Positions 1 through 7,624 of a stretch of 33,789 bases of DNA are shown here, piece by piece. The position numbers and the translations under genes were made by a program. Positions within the stretch are counted from its first letter, which is position 1. Every line of letters starts with the position of its first letter. This DNA is from Jiangella ureilytica. Lineage in GTDB: Bacteria > Actinomycetota > Actinomycetes > Jiangellales > Jiangellaceae. The notes below the pieces were generated by a model. That model saw only the letters and a program-made list of their open reading frames with translations, was not told where the DNA came from and ran no database searches. The stretch lies in NCBI RefSeq assembly GCF_004348545.1, contig NZ_SMKL01000069.1:1-33789 (forward strand). Reading direction: 5' to 3'.

Positions 1-451
1 GCCCGGTGACGCGGACCAGCTCCGTGACCGCGCGATCGGGCTCGGCCAGGTGCTGCAGCACCCGCTCACAGCGGACGGCGTCGAAGGTGCCGTCGGCGAA
101 CGGAAGCTCCGTCACGTCGCCGAGTGCGTACCGGATGCGCGCGCTTTCCGGCGGTGGCGGGTCGTTGCGCAGCCGGCGCCGCGCCTCGTCGATCAGCACC
201 TGCGAGGTGTCGACGGCATGAACCTCGCCTTCGCTGCCGACGGCGACGGCCAGCGACCTGGCCACCTCGCCGAGCCCGCAGCCGGCGTCGAGCACACGCT
301 GGCCCAGCCCCAGGGCCAGCGCCTCCTGGGCGACACGCCGCACCCGCTGGATCGCGTGGTGGCCGGCCGCACGGTCGAGGTAGCCGGTCATCGCGGCCCG
401 CAAGGGGACCGATACGCCGTCGACTCGGGCGAAGGACGTCGCATCGGCCAT
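1..451 (-). CDS. Class I SAM-dependent methyltransferase (C-terminus beyond window)
   Basis: The reading frame is open from an ATG at 451 to the window edge, so only the first 150 residues are visible. They carry the Rossmann methyltransferase signature: motif I VLDAGCG (residues 53-59), an acidic residue at the end of strand 2 (D81), GDVTELPF (111-118) and FDAV followed by VLQHLAEP (131-138), as in ubiE/COQ5-like small-molecule methyltransferases. The ATG lies 5 bases after the stop of the amine oxidase gene, with GAGGGTGAGG as ribosome site inside the end of that gene, so the two are co-transcribed. Transfer of a methyl group from S-adenosylmethionine is expected from the family. The acceptor is unknown. 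The pairing with an amine oxidase suggests modification of one small molecule (inference). Confidence 0.88.
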   Translation of the reverse strand, partial: MADATSFARVDGVSVPLRAAMTGYLDRAAGHHAIQRVRRVAQEALALGLGQRVLDAGCGLGEVARSLAVAVGSEGEVHAVDTSQVLIDEARRRLRNDPPPPESARIRYALGDVTELPFADGTFDAVRCERVLQHLAEPDRAVTELVRVTG

Positions 452-456
452 CGTCC

Positions 457-1947
457 TCACCCTCGTTCGCGGCCAACCGGCTGGGCGTCGGCCGTCAGGA
501 TCTCGTCGACGACGCGCTCGGCGGACTCGAGTGCGCCGTTCATCCAGGCGACCCACTGCTGGGCGGTGTGTTCGCCGGCGAAGTGCACGCGGCGCTCCGG
601 GCGTCGCATGGCCGGACGCATCCAGTGCAGATCGCCGGCTGGCGGCGAGCCCCAGCCGCCGCCGGCCCACGGATCCTCCTGCCATGCCTTGTGGGCGACG
701 CCGATGATCTGTGCGTCGATGCCGGGCACGAGTGATCGGAAGAGCTTGCGCATCGCCAGGACTCGTCGTTCGCCTTGGGAGGCGAACTCGAGCGCCTCGG
801 TGTCGAACATGTAGGCGTGCAGCATGCCGCTGGTCGGGTCGGACTGCTGGGAGCTGGTGTTCCATACGCGGCCGGCCATCGTGTCGGTGGCCACGAGGTT
901 GAGTCCGCCCAGCGGGCCGAGCGGGTCGTTCTGCCAGAATCTGCGCCGGGTCTGGAAATAGCAGCGGGCGGCGGCCATGTAGGGCAGCTTGCGGATCGCG
1001 GCCAGCTTCTCGGGGGAGAAGCCGGCGTCGAGGTGCACCCGGCGCAGCGGGGCGAACGGCAACGCGCAGACGCACCGATCGGCTCGCAGTTGGTGCAGGC
1101 CGGCGCGGTCCTTGTAGCCGATGGTCACACCACGGGGGTCCTGGGCGATCCGCACCACCTCGCTGCGGTACTTGACGCGGCGTCCCAGCGCGGCGGCGAT
1201 CGCGTAGGGGAGGCGGTCGTTGCCGCCGCTGATGCTCGTGACCCGGTCGCCGGCCGGTAACGACTCGACGGCCAGGCCGGCCGCCGCGTTGACGCGCGCG
1301 ACTCGGCCGTTCTGTGCGTAGAACCAGTCACGCCACGCCTTCGAGGCACCCTGTGCGGACAGGTAGTCGTCGATCGTCGTGCGGTCGAGCTCGAGTGCCG
1401 ACGGCACCGAGCCGGGCCAGCCGGGATCAGAGGTGTCACCGAGCTTGAGCATCCCCGACAGCACGTACTGCGGGAAGAGTGCCGCAGGGTCGGGCTGCTC
1501 GTGGGAATGCAGCCCGGGGAACGGCCACGGCTCGTCGGCCGGTGGCGCCAGGAACCGCCGGCCGCGCAGGTGAAAGGCGCGTGTGCCGGTCTCATACGGT
1601 GTGAGTTCGAGGCCGAACTCCTCGACATACCTGAGCGTGTGCTCATGCGTGTCGAAGATCCGGACCGCGCCCAGCTCGGCGTGCCCGCCGCGCCGGAACG
1701 CGTCCCGCACCGTGTGCACGCGCCCGCCCGGCCGGTCCCGCGCCTCGAGCACCGTCACGTCATACCCGCGCTTCGTCAGGGTGTAGGCCGCACCCAGGCC
1801 GGCCAGGCCGGCCCCCAGCACGACCACCTTGCGACCGCCCCGCCCCCCTCGTTCCGATGCTGCCGACCGCACCGGCCCGGCGAGCGTCAACGCACCGGCG
1901 GCGCCCAGGCCTTGCAGAAACGTCCGCCGGCCGAGTGCATGGGTCAT
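457..1947 (-). CDS. Tat-exported FAD-dependent amine oxidase (flavin monoamine oxidase family)
   Basis: A 496-residue flavoprotein. It begins with a twin-arginine signal (RRTFLQG, residues 7-13, then a short hydrophobic stretch), then the FAD dinucleotide motif GAGLAG (45-50) leading to VLEARDRPGGRV (67-77). It ends with the amine-oxidase C-terminal flavin motif HFAGEHTAQQWVAWMNGALE (from about 455). Length and layout fit flavin amine oxidases, which oxidise amines or amino acids to imines with release of hydrogen peroxide. The substrate cannot be read from the sequence. The ATG at 1947 is preferred over the upstream GTG at 1956 because GAGGAG sits 8 bases before it. It is the first gene of an operon with the methyltransferase and is divergent from the PadR gene; two palindromes in the shared promoter suggest PadR control. 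Confidence 0.9.
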   Translation of the reverse strand: MTHALGRRTFLQGLGAAGALTLAGPVRSAASERGGRGGRKVVVLGAGLAGLGAAYTLTKRGYDVTVLEARDRPGGRVHTVRDAFRRGGHAELGAVRIFDTHEHTLRYVEEFGLELTPYETGTRAFHLRGRRFLAPPADEPWPFPGLHSHEQPDPAALFPQYVLSGMLKLGDTSDPGWPGSVPSALELDRTTIDDYLSAQGASKAWRDWFYAQNGRVARVNAAAGLAVESLPAGDRVTSISGGNDRLPYAIAAALGRRVKYRSEVVRIAQDPRGVTIGYKDRAGLHQLRADRCVCALPFAPLRRVHLDAGFSPEKLAAIRKLPYMAAARCYFQTRRRFWQNDPLGPLGGLNLVATDTMAGRVWNTSSQQSDPTSGMLHAYMFDTEALEFASQGERRVLAMRKLFRSLVPGIDAQIIGVAHKAWQEDPWAGGGWGSPPAGDLHWMRPAMRRPERRVHFAGEHTAQQWVAWMNGALESAERVVDEILTADAQPVGRERG

Positions 1948-1962
1948 GAGCTCCACTCCTCG

Positions 1963-2008
1963 TTACTCCAATTTGGACTATGCGCGACGCTACTCCAAAC
2001 TTGAGTAG
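1963..2008. promoter_or_regulatory. Tandem PadR-type operators in divergent promoter
   Basis: Two 19-bp dyads lie between the amine oxidase and PadR starts. The downstream copy (1990-2008) reads CTACTCCAAACTTGAGTAG, with 8-base arms matching at 7 positions. The upstream copy (1963-1981) reads TTACTCCAATTTGGACTAT. Centres are 27 bp apart. The same dyad, perfect, recurs at 13927-13945 before a decayed PadR gene, which ties the motif to this PadR subfamily. Autorepression and repression of the oxidase operon are inferred. Confidence 0.7.
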
Positions 2009-2018
2009 TGTCAAGACC

Positions 2019-2678
2019 GTGACCGCATCCAGGACCCCCCGCCTGACGACGACCTCGTACGCGCTGCTGGGACTTCTCGCCATCCGGCCGTGGACCGCGT
2101 ACGAACTGACCCAGCAGATGCAGCGCAGCCTGCATTACCTGTGGCCGAGGTCCGAGAGCCTGCTCTATACCGAGCCGAAGAAGCTGGTCGATGCCGGGTT
2201 GGCGAGGGTCACCGTCCAGCACCGAGGCGACCGGCCGCGGTCGCTGTACCGCATCACCGCCAGCGGCCGCCGCGCCCTGGAGGCATGGCTCGACACCGAA
2301 CCGGCTCCGCCGGTCCTCGAGCTGGAGGCGATGCTCCGAGTGATCTACGCCGACCAGGGCGCGCCCGACCAGCTGGCCCGGTCGCTGCGCTCGGCCGCCG
2401 CCTGGGCCGACAGCGAACTGGCTCGGGCCCGGCCACAGATCGAGACCTATCTCGACACGGGTGGGCCCTTCCCCGAGCGCCTTCACCTCATCGCGCTCCT
2501 CGTAGGTTTCTACGGCGAGCTCTTCGACCTGATACGGCGATTCTTCACCGAGGCCGCGGACCTCGCCGACACCTGGGACGCCACGACCGGTGTCGGGCTC
2601 GACGCCGAACTGCGCGGCATGCTCGAACGCACGCTACGTCTGAGTGATCCCGAGAACCCGTCAGTCAGCCGTTCCTGA
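2019..2678 (+). CDS. PadR family transcriptional regulator
   Basis: A 219-residue regulator. Residues about 13-85 form the PadR winged helix: SYALLGLLAIRPWTAYEL, then the recognition region and RSLYRITASGRRALEAWL in the wing. Residues 95-210 are the helical C-terminal (Vir-like) dimerisation and effector region. The GTG at 2019 is chosen over an in-frame ATG at 1980 because the latter would overlap both operators and because the decayed paralogue at 13959 starts at the same aligned GTG. No clear ribosome site precedes it, so a leaderless or very short leader transcript is possible. It probably represses itself and the divergent amine oxidase-methyltransferase operon. The inducer is unknown. 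Confidence 0.88.
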   Translation: MTASRTPRLTTTSYALLGLLAIRPWTAYELTQQMQRSLHYLWPRSESLLYTEPKKLVDAGLARVTVQHRGDRPRSLYRITASGRRALEAWLDTEPAPPVLELEAMLRVIYADQGAPDQLARSLRSAAAWADSELARARPQIETYLDTGGPFPERLHLIALLVGFYGELFDLIRRFFTEAADLADTWDATTGVGLDAELRGMLERTLRLSDPENPSVSRS

Positions 2679-2860
2679 GCCGGTCGAGTGCATCGATGAT
2701 GAAGTCGAGCGCGACCTGGAACTCCAGGTCGCGGTCGCATTCGCCGGGGGCGTCATCGTGCGTCACAGCGACGGCAATCTGGGCGGGCATTCGGGCGGAT
2801 CCGGTCGCTACGGCGGGGTGCTTTCGCCGCAGGCGAAACGTGACCGCCGATCGGCCATGA
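2665..2860 (-). pseudogene. C-terminal relic of a TetR-family regulator
   Basis: The minus strand reads an open stretch ending in LEFQVALDFIIDALDRLRNG and a stop at 2665, which looks like the last helix of TetR regulators with a tetracycline-repressor-type C-terminal domain. There is no helix-turn-helix part upstream before the monooxygenase promoter, so the N-terminal two thirds are missing. Its position, divergent from the FAD monooxygenase gene, is the usual place for the repressor of such a gene. The 3' end overlaps the PadR stop codon by about 14 bases on the opposite strand. Similarity is judged by eye on a short stretch. Confidence 0.4.
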
Positions 2861-2886
2861 GGCAAGGCCCCCTCGTGTTGGACGAG

Positions 2887-2907
2887 TAAGGACCTCGGAA
2901 GGTCGCC
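2887..2907 (+). repeat. Copy 1 of a 21-bp upstream element
   Basis: This site matches 7203-7223 at 19 of 21 positions (TAAGGAYCTCGGAAGGTYGC plus one more C). It lies about 80 bp before the monooxygenase start. The GGAA core followed about 14 bases later by CGTC recalls ECF sigma-factor promoters, but the spacing is short, so a promoter or an operator are both possible. Confidence 0.35.
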
Positions 2908-2988
2908 CCGTTAGCGTCGAGTGCATGTGTTCGGACGAGGATGCGGGTCACGATGCGGTCCTGCGGGCGCTGGTGAGGACGTCGGGTC

Positions 2989-4105
2989 ATGCGTGCTGAC
3001 GGCGTGCGAGTGCTCGTGGTCGGTGCCGGTATCGCGGGCCTGGCGGCGGCCCGGACGCTGCGCGCCTGGGGTGCCCAGGTCGAGATCGTCGAGCAGGCAT
3101 CCCGCGTGACGACCCGAGGGTCCGGGTTGTTCCTGCCTGCGAACGGCGTCCGCGCGCTCGACCTGATGGGTCTCGGCGACCCGGTACGGACGCGAGCGGT
3201 CCAGGTCGAGGGGCAGCGGGTGTCTGACCATCGCGGCAGACGGTTGTTCGAGCTCGAACTGGCCGACGTCTGGGGCGACGTCGGGCCGTGCCTGGCGCTG
3301 ACGCGGCCCGCAGCTGCACGAGGTGTTGCTGGCCGGTGCCAAGGACGTGCCCATCCGGTGGGGTACGGGACCGGAGCGAATCGTCGACGGTCTGAACGAC
3401 GTCGAGGTCACCTTCACCGATGGGTCCTCGAGTGGGTATGACCTCGTCATCGGTGCCGATGGTGCCTACTCGACGGTGCGCCAGCTCGTGTTCGACGACT
3501 GGCCGGCACAACCGATCGGCGCGTTCGCGTGGCGTTTCCTCGCCGCCTCGGACGCCGCGCCGCCGGTGTGGTCGCTCATGCTCGGCGGCGGGTCGGCGTT
3601 CCTGACCATTCCGGTGGGCGCCGGGCGGGTCTACTGCTACTGCGACGGACCGCCGTCGGCCGTCGACAAGTCGATGCGCCAGCTACTGGCGGGCTATGCC
3701 GAACCGGTGCCCACCCTGTTGCGTGGCATCGACGCTGCCGGTACGGACGGCGTGGTGCACGGCGGGCGATTGCTGGAGGTCGCGATGCCGTCGTGGTTGC
3801 GCGGCACCGTCCTCCTGGTGGGTGACGCCGCCCATGCGACGTCGCCGAACATGGCGCAGGGCGCCGCGATGGCGCTGGAGGACGCCGTCGTTCTCGCCGA
3901 GTCGCTCGCCGCCTCGCCGACGCTGGCCGACGGACTCCGGGCCTACGAGCTGCGCCGCCGGCCGAGGACGAACTGGGTCTTGGCACAGACACGCCGCCGC
4001 GACAAGCTGCGCCGACTGCCCCCGCTCGCCCGCAATGCGGTGCTGCGGCGGTGGGGAAGACACACGTTCATCGCCGGCCACCGACCGCTACGGGACCAGC
4101 CGTGA
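2989..4105 (+). pseudogene. FAD-dependent monooxygenase interrupted by a single-base insertion
   Basis: Two overlapping frames together encode one FAD_binding_3-type aromatic hydroxylase of about 371 residues. Frame one gives the N-terminal FAD motif GAGIAGLAAARTL and runs to LALTRP. Homology resumes one frame over with QLHEVLLAGAKDVPI, then DLVIGADGAYSTVR (the DG motif) and VGDAAHATSPNMAQGAAMAL (the GD flavin motif). The switch falls at a run of three C at 3307-3309; removing one C restores a continuous frame to 4105 (1117 bases are one more than a multiple of three). Members hydroxylate aromatic or polyketide substrates with NAD(P)H and oxygen. Start ATG 2989 follows GAGGACG. A recent inactivating mutation or a sequencing error are the options; all flavin motifs are otherwise intact. 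Confidence 0.82.
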
Positions 4106-4145
4106 ACGGCGGTCCGGCCGCGAGCGCGACGGCCGGACAGCGCCG

Positions 4146-5603
4146 TCATCCGGGTCGATCGCCGCCGGCGCCGACGTGACGGCTGCGGCCATCCGCCGCG
4201 ACGCTGGCGGCGCCGCGACCACTACCGCGCAGCCTGCGGACGATCCGGGGCACGACGGTCACCGCAACGATTCCGGTGGCGACCGAGAGCGCCAACGCGA
4301 CGACGAAGAGAACTGTGGGCCGCCAGGGCCAGTCTGGACCGTCCAGCTGCAGGTGGTCGACGGGGTACTCGGTGAACTTCGCGGCCGTGCGGGCCGTCGC
4401 CACGTCGGCGCGGGAGGCGAGGTCTCGCAGCACGGGATCGATGCCGGACTCGTGGCCGTGGCGACCCTGGTGGGGCAGCTCCACGGTCAGGTGTCGCTCG
4501 GCGGCCCAGCGCGTCAGGGGCCGGCCGACATCGTCGGCGTGCTCGACGCCGGGCACGACCAAACGGTCGATTGCCGGGCTGTCCCCGTCGGCAAGCTGGG
4601 GAATCAGGACGACGCCATGGCGGGTGGTGACCCATCGCCGCCCTGCGAGCGGGACCGTGCGTGCTGCGGACGATGTGGCTGAGTACAGCTCGAAGGCCGC
4701 CGCGACCTCCGTCTCTCCGACCTCGTCGACGAGGCCGACTCCGATGGTCGGGCGGCCCCAGGGAAAGGCCGCGTTGAGCGCATAGGGAAGGTCGCCGATC
4801 GCCAGCCGGTGCCGTCCGATGGCCGTCGTGCCGCTCATCGACCAGCCTGGGTAGGAGACCTCGCTTCCGATCCGTTCCGCCTCCGCGGGTCCGGCCAGTT
4901 GTTCGACCAGGCGCAGCGCCCCGATGACTCCGGAGGTCACACCGGCAGTTGTGGTGATCGGCCCGTCTTGCACATAGCGCTCGCCCGTCACCCAGGTCGC
5001 GTCCGGATAGGCCTTCTGGAGCGCCCCCACGCGGAACCAGAACGAGGTGGCCGTCCGGCCGTTGAGAATGCCGGCGGCGGCAAGGACGTGGGCACCCGAG
5101 CAGACCCCGAGGATGCGTGTGCCACGCCGTGCCTGCTGGGCCACCCACTCCCGCAGCGGCAGCTCGGCATCGCCGGCCGGCTCGGCCAACGCGGGCACGA
5201 CCACCACGTCGGGCCGGAGCGCCGGGTCGGCCGTGACGGTGTCGAAGGTGTGATGGGGGAGGACCGGCAGGCCGCCGGTGAGGGCCACGGGTTGGCGTCG
5301 TTCGGCGACCGTGTACACCTGAAACGCGGAGGAGCGGGCGAAGACCTCGTACGGCGCCAGCACGTCGGTCACGACCGAGCCGCTGGTTCCCAGCACCACA
5401 GCCACCGTGATGCGGCCGGCCTGCGGCGCCGGCGGCGTGGGCCAGCCGGTTGTGGGCGGGGTCAGCTCGGTCAGACCGTGGCTCTGGCGCATGGTCGTCG
5501 TCACACCGGCGATCACCGTCGTCGCCATGACGGCGGCGGCGATGCCGACGACCAGGACGATGTGGATACCGACGCGGACGGCGCGAGGGAGGGAACGGGT
5601 CAC
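4146..5603 (-). CDS. Membrane-anchored DJ-1/PfpI family protein
   Basis: A 485-residue protein with a transmembrane segment near the N-terminus (about residues 11-34), a DJ-1/PfpI (class I glutamine amidotransferase-like) domain from about 60 to 235 and a second transmembrane segment near the C-terminus (PTVLFVVALALSVATGIVAV). The expected nucleophile elbow is visible as GVCSGAHVLAAAGIL, with Cys168. The stretch from about 285 (TIGVGLVDEVGETEVAAAFE) looks like a second, degenerate PfpI half without a cysteine elbow. The GTG start at 5603 overlaps the stop of the upstream GlxA-type regulator by two bases (GTGA), so translation is coupled. The frame stays open far upstream to 6947, but that extension is the shadow of the regulator gene. 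The function is unknown; sensing or modifying a small molecule at the membrane for the regulator is inference. Confidence 0.8.
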   Translation of the reverse strand: MTRSLPRAVRVGIHIVLVVGIAAAVMATTVIAGVTTTMRQSHGLTELTPPTTGWPTPPAPQAGRITVAVVLGTSGSVVTDVLAPYEVFARSSAFQVYTVAERRQPVALTGGLPVLPHHTFDTVTADPALRPDVVVVPALAEPAGDAELPLREWVAQQARRGTRILGVCSGAHVLAAAGILNGRTATSFWFRVGALQKAYPDATWVTGERYVQDGPITTTAGVTSGVIGALRLVEQLAGPAEAERIGSEVSYPGWSMSGTTAIGRHRLAIGDLPYALNAAFPWGRPTIGVGLVDEVGETEVAAAFELYSATSSAARTVPLAGRRWVTTRHGVVLIPQLADGDSPAIDRLVVPGVEHADDVGRPLTRWAAERHLTVELPHQGRHGHESGIDPVLRDLASRADVATARTAAKFTEYPVDHLQLDGPDWPWRPTVLFVVALALSVATGIVAVTVVPRIVRRLRGSGRGAASVAADGRSRHVGAGGDRPG

Positions 5604-6577
5604 GATGCCACCGTCTCCCCACGCGCCAGCGACGGCGGTCGGCCGTACCGGGCGGCGAACAGGCGCCGGAAGTGTCGCGGGTCTCCGAAGCCGCAGCGCG
5701 CCGCCACCGCGTCGACGGTCAGATCGGTCTCCGCGAGCAGCGTCGCGGCCAGATCGAGACGCAGCTCCTCGTGGTACATGCGCGGTGTCATGCCGATGGT
5801 GGTACGGAAGGCTCGGCTGAGGCCACGCGGTGAGAGATGAGCCACGGACGCGAGATCCTCGAGGGTGTGGTGGCGGTCCAGGTGCTGGGCGAGGTGCTCC
5901 TGGACCCGGTGGACCGCGGTGTGAAGGTGCGCTCGATGCCGCAGGAACGCGCTGAGCTGCTCCCGTGAACCCGACCGGCGGACGTAGACGACCAGCTGAC
6001 GGGCGACCGCGGCGGTGACGGCGGGCCCGTGGTCGCGCTCGACCAGCGACAGTGCGAGATCGATGCCGGTCGCGAAGCCGGCACTCGTGCTGACCGGACC
6101 GTCGTGCACGTACAGCACGGCGTCCTGCACATCTGCTGCGGGGTACCGCCGCCGCATCGCGTCGATCAGCGACCAGTGCGTGGTACACCGGCGACCGTCG
6201 AGCAGACCGGCCTCGCCGAGCGCCGCCGCCCCGGTGCAGACCGACGCGAAGCGTGCGCCGCTGGCGCGTGCTGCCCGTAACCAGTCCACGACCGCGGCGG
6301 ACACGATCGGGTGGCCGGATTCGGGCGGATGCAGCTGGGGACCCGGGATCAGGACGAGGTCGCCCGCCGCCACTGCGCGCAGAGCGCCCAGGTCGGCGAG
6401 GCGAAGGCCCTGTGCTGACGTCACCGCGGGCTGGGCGGCCACGTACTCGATGCGATAGTCGCCGCCTCGATGGTTCGCAGCGTCGAAAACCTGCACCGGA
6501 CCGCCCAGGTCCAGCAGGTTCACCTCCGGCAGCACCAGGACGACGACCGCGCGGCTGCTGGATCCTCCACCGTTCAC
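5600..6577 (-). CDS. GlxA family transcriptional regulator (DJ-1/PfpI domain plus AraC-type HTH)
   Basis: 325 residues. Residues about 9-185 form a DJ-1/PfpI-like ligand domain (VVVLVLPEVNLLDLGGPVQV; elbow ASVCTGAAALGEAGLLDGR). The C-terminal 100 residues are an AraC/XylS DNA-binding domain with two helix-turn-helices (TLEDLASVAHLSPRGLSRAF and VDAVAARCGFGDPRHFRRLF). This is the standard GlxA layout, a family of activators often tied to nitrogen or amino-acid metabolism. The likely start is the GTG at 6577, preceded by a weak ribosome site. It is the first gene of a two-gene operon with the membrane PfpI protein, so both products share the same fold. The direct target and ligand are unknown. 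Confidence 0.9.
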   Translation of the reverse strand: MNGGGSSSRAVVVLVLPEVNLLDLGGPVQVFDAANHRGGDYRIEYVAAQPAVTSAQGLRLADLGALRAVAAGDLVLIPGPQLHPPESGHPIVSAAVVDWLRAARASGARFASVCTGAAALGEAGLLDGRRCTTHWSLIDAMRRRYPAADVQDAVLYVHDGPVSTSAGFATGIDLALSLVERDHGPAVTAAVARQLVVYVRRSGSREQLSAFLRHRAHLHTAVHRVQEHLAQHLDRHHTLEDLASVAHLSPRGLSRAFRTTIGMTPRMYHEELRLDLAATLLAETDLTVDAVAARCGFGDPRHFRRLFAARYGRPPSLARGETVAS

Positions 6578-6902
6578 AGCCGTTCAGCCTAGGCCGCTCA
6601 GCCGTCGCCGCGGCAGGGCCGAGCGGGCCGTGCACCGGACGGATCCGGCACTGCGGGCGTTCGATGCCGCGTCGATGAGGGCGGGGACCGGAGCTGCTAC
6701 GACATCGCACCTGACTCGGAGGGATGACCGATCCAGACATGACGATGCTGACGAGGACAAGGGTCCCGGAAGGAATCGCTCGTACGGTCGCTCGGGAAGC
6801 GGGCGGTATTTTTGCGGCGGCCAGCCGGGCGGAAGGAGGGATCACGATGCAGCGATCGCTGAACCTCTGGAGGGCCGCCACATCGCGACGCGAGGATGTT
6901 CG

Positions 6903-7028
6903 CGCACACGGAGGGATCATTCGCACGGAATTCCACGGCGGTATCACCCACGCGCACGAAGCCGAGTCACCACCATGCCGTCATGGTGCGCGCGCTTGAC
7001 GAGCAGACGATCCGGTCCGTCGACCTCG
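6903..7028 (+). repeat. Diverged direct repeat, copy 1
   Basis: About 126 bp align with 7447-7574 at roughly 80 percent identity by eye, best at the 3' end, where ACGATCCGGTCCGTCGAC is identical. Both copies carry the same pair of coding-like frames with the same one-base offset, so they derive from one ancestral 3' gene end. Confidence 0.6.
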
Positions 7029-7202
7029 GAGCCGACGGGCCGGCGACGGACTGACGTTCACGATCGCCGGGATGCGCCGGTCGACGCCGATCGAACTGGT
7101 CGGGCGGCGACCGGGGCTCGCGGCGCCGTCGCCACGGACGTCCGAGGCTGCCGCCGGGCCGTCCGCTACTCAGTGAGATGACTAACCCGCCGACGGCATC
7201 GA

Positions 7203-7223
7203 TAAGGATCTCGGAAGGTTGCC
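7203..7223 (+). repeat. Copy 2 of a 21-bp upstream element
   Basis: Matches 2887-2907 at 19 of 21 positions; both differences are C to T. It lies 80 bp before the small Tat-like ORF at 7303, a distance similar to that of copy 1 from its gene. This supports a promoter or operator role, but the evidence is only the repeat. Confidence 0.35.
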
Positions 7224-7302
7224 GTCCTACCGTGAGCCCCATCTGCGCGGCGGTCGCATGGTCGCCGCAGGCGTCGGCCACTCTCTCGTGGAAGGACGAA
7301 GT

Positions 7303-7599
7303 ATGGAGGACGAGGTATCGGCGACGGTGGAGACGTCCACCTCGCGAGGGGCGCTGCTGGCTGGCGGCGTGGGGCTCGAGGCTTCGGCCCTCGCCGCGGC
7401 GACTGTGGCACGGATGGGGACGCCCGGAGCGGTACGGACAGCCTGGCGCACGGCGGGGCACTCCACACGGAAGCTCATGGCGGGATCACGCACGCGTACG
7501 ACGAGCTCATCCACCCACCACGCCGTGATGGTGCACGCGCTTGACGAACAGACGATCCGGTCCGTCGACACCGGCCCCGAGACCGATGCGGCGGCGTGA
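7303..7599 (+). CDS. Small hypothetical protein with Tat-like N-terminus, possibly frameshifted
   Basis: 98 residues from an ATG preceded by GGAAGGA at good spacing. Residues about 11-40 (TSTSRGALLAGGVGLEASAL and on) look like a twin-arginine signal in which the second arginine has become glycine. In the middle the natural-looking protein (LAHGGALHTEAHGGITHAYD) is in the next frame, and the tail HHAVMVHALDEQTIRSVD is back in the first. So either the gene is broken by two compensating shifts or only one frame is real. Its 3' half is copy 2 of the direct repeat. I do not recognise the family. Confidence 0.35.
   Translation: MEDEVSATVETSTSRGALLAGGVGLEASALAAATVARMGTPGAVRTAWRTAGHSTRKLMAGSRTRTTSSSTHHAVMVHALDEQTIRSVDTGPETDAAA
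7447..7574 (+). repeat. Diverged direct repeat, copy 2
   Basis: Partner of 6903-7028. It differs by a 3-base in-frame length change near 7510 and scattered substitutions. The two copies lie about 545 bp apart, suggesting an old partial gene duplication. Confidence 0.6.
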
Positions 7600-7624
7600 T
7601 GCGGTTCGTCGGAGAGGAGTCGTC

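Larger units (their letters stand above)
6578..7302. other. Decayed intergenic DNA without an intact gene
   Basis: About 720 bp between the GlxA-type regulator and a small possible ORF. Reading frames here are short and contradictory. The one recognisable structure is copy 1 of a diverged direct repeat (6903-7028), which reads AHGGIIRTEFHGGITHAH in one frame and HHAVMVRALDEQTIRSVD in the next. I see no protein family. The region is best read as the remains of one or more lost genes. Confidence 0.5.

Noticed and set aside
50-814. Plus-strand frames opposite the methyltransferase and amine oxidase
   Set aside because: No motifs, low-complexity composition, and fully overlapped by two recognised genes on the other strand.
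4146-6947. A 933-codon minus-strand frame as one large protein
   Set aside because: Only 4146-5603 shows protein family signal. The upstream part is antiregister shadow of the GlxA-type gene, which reads a perfect family match in another frame and ends in a GTGA overlap.
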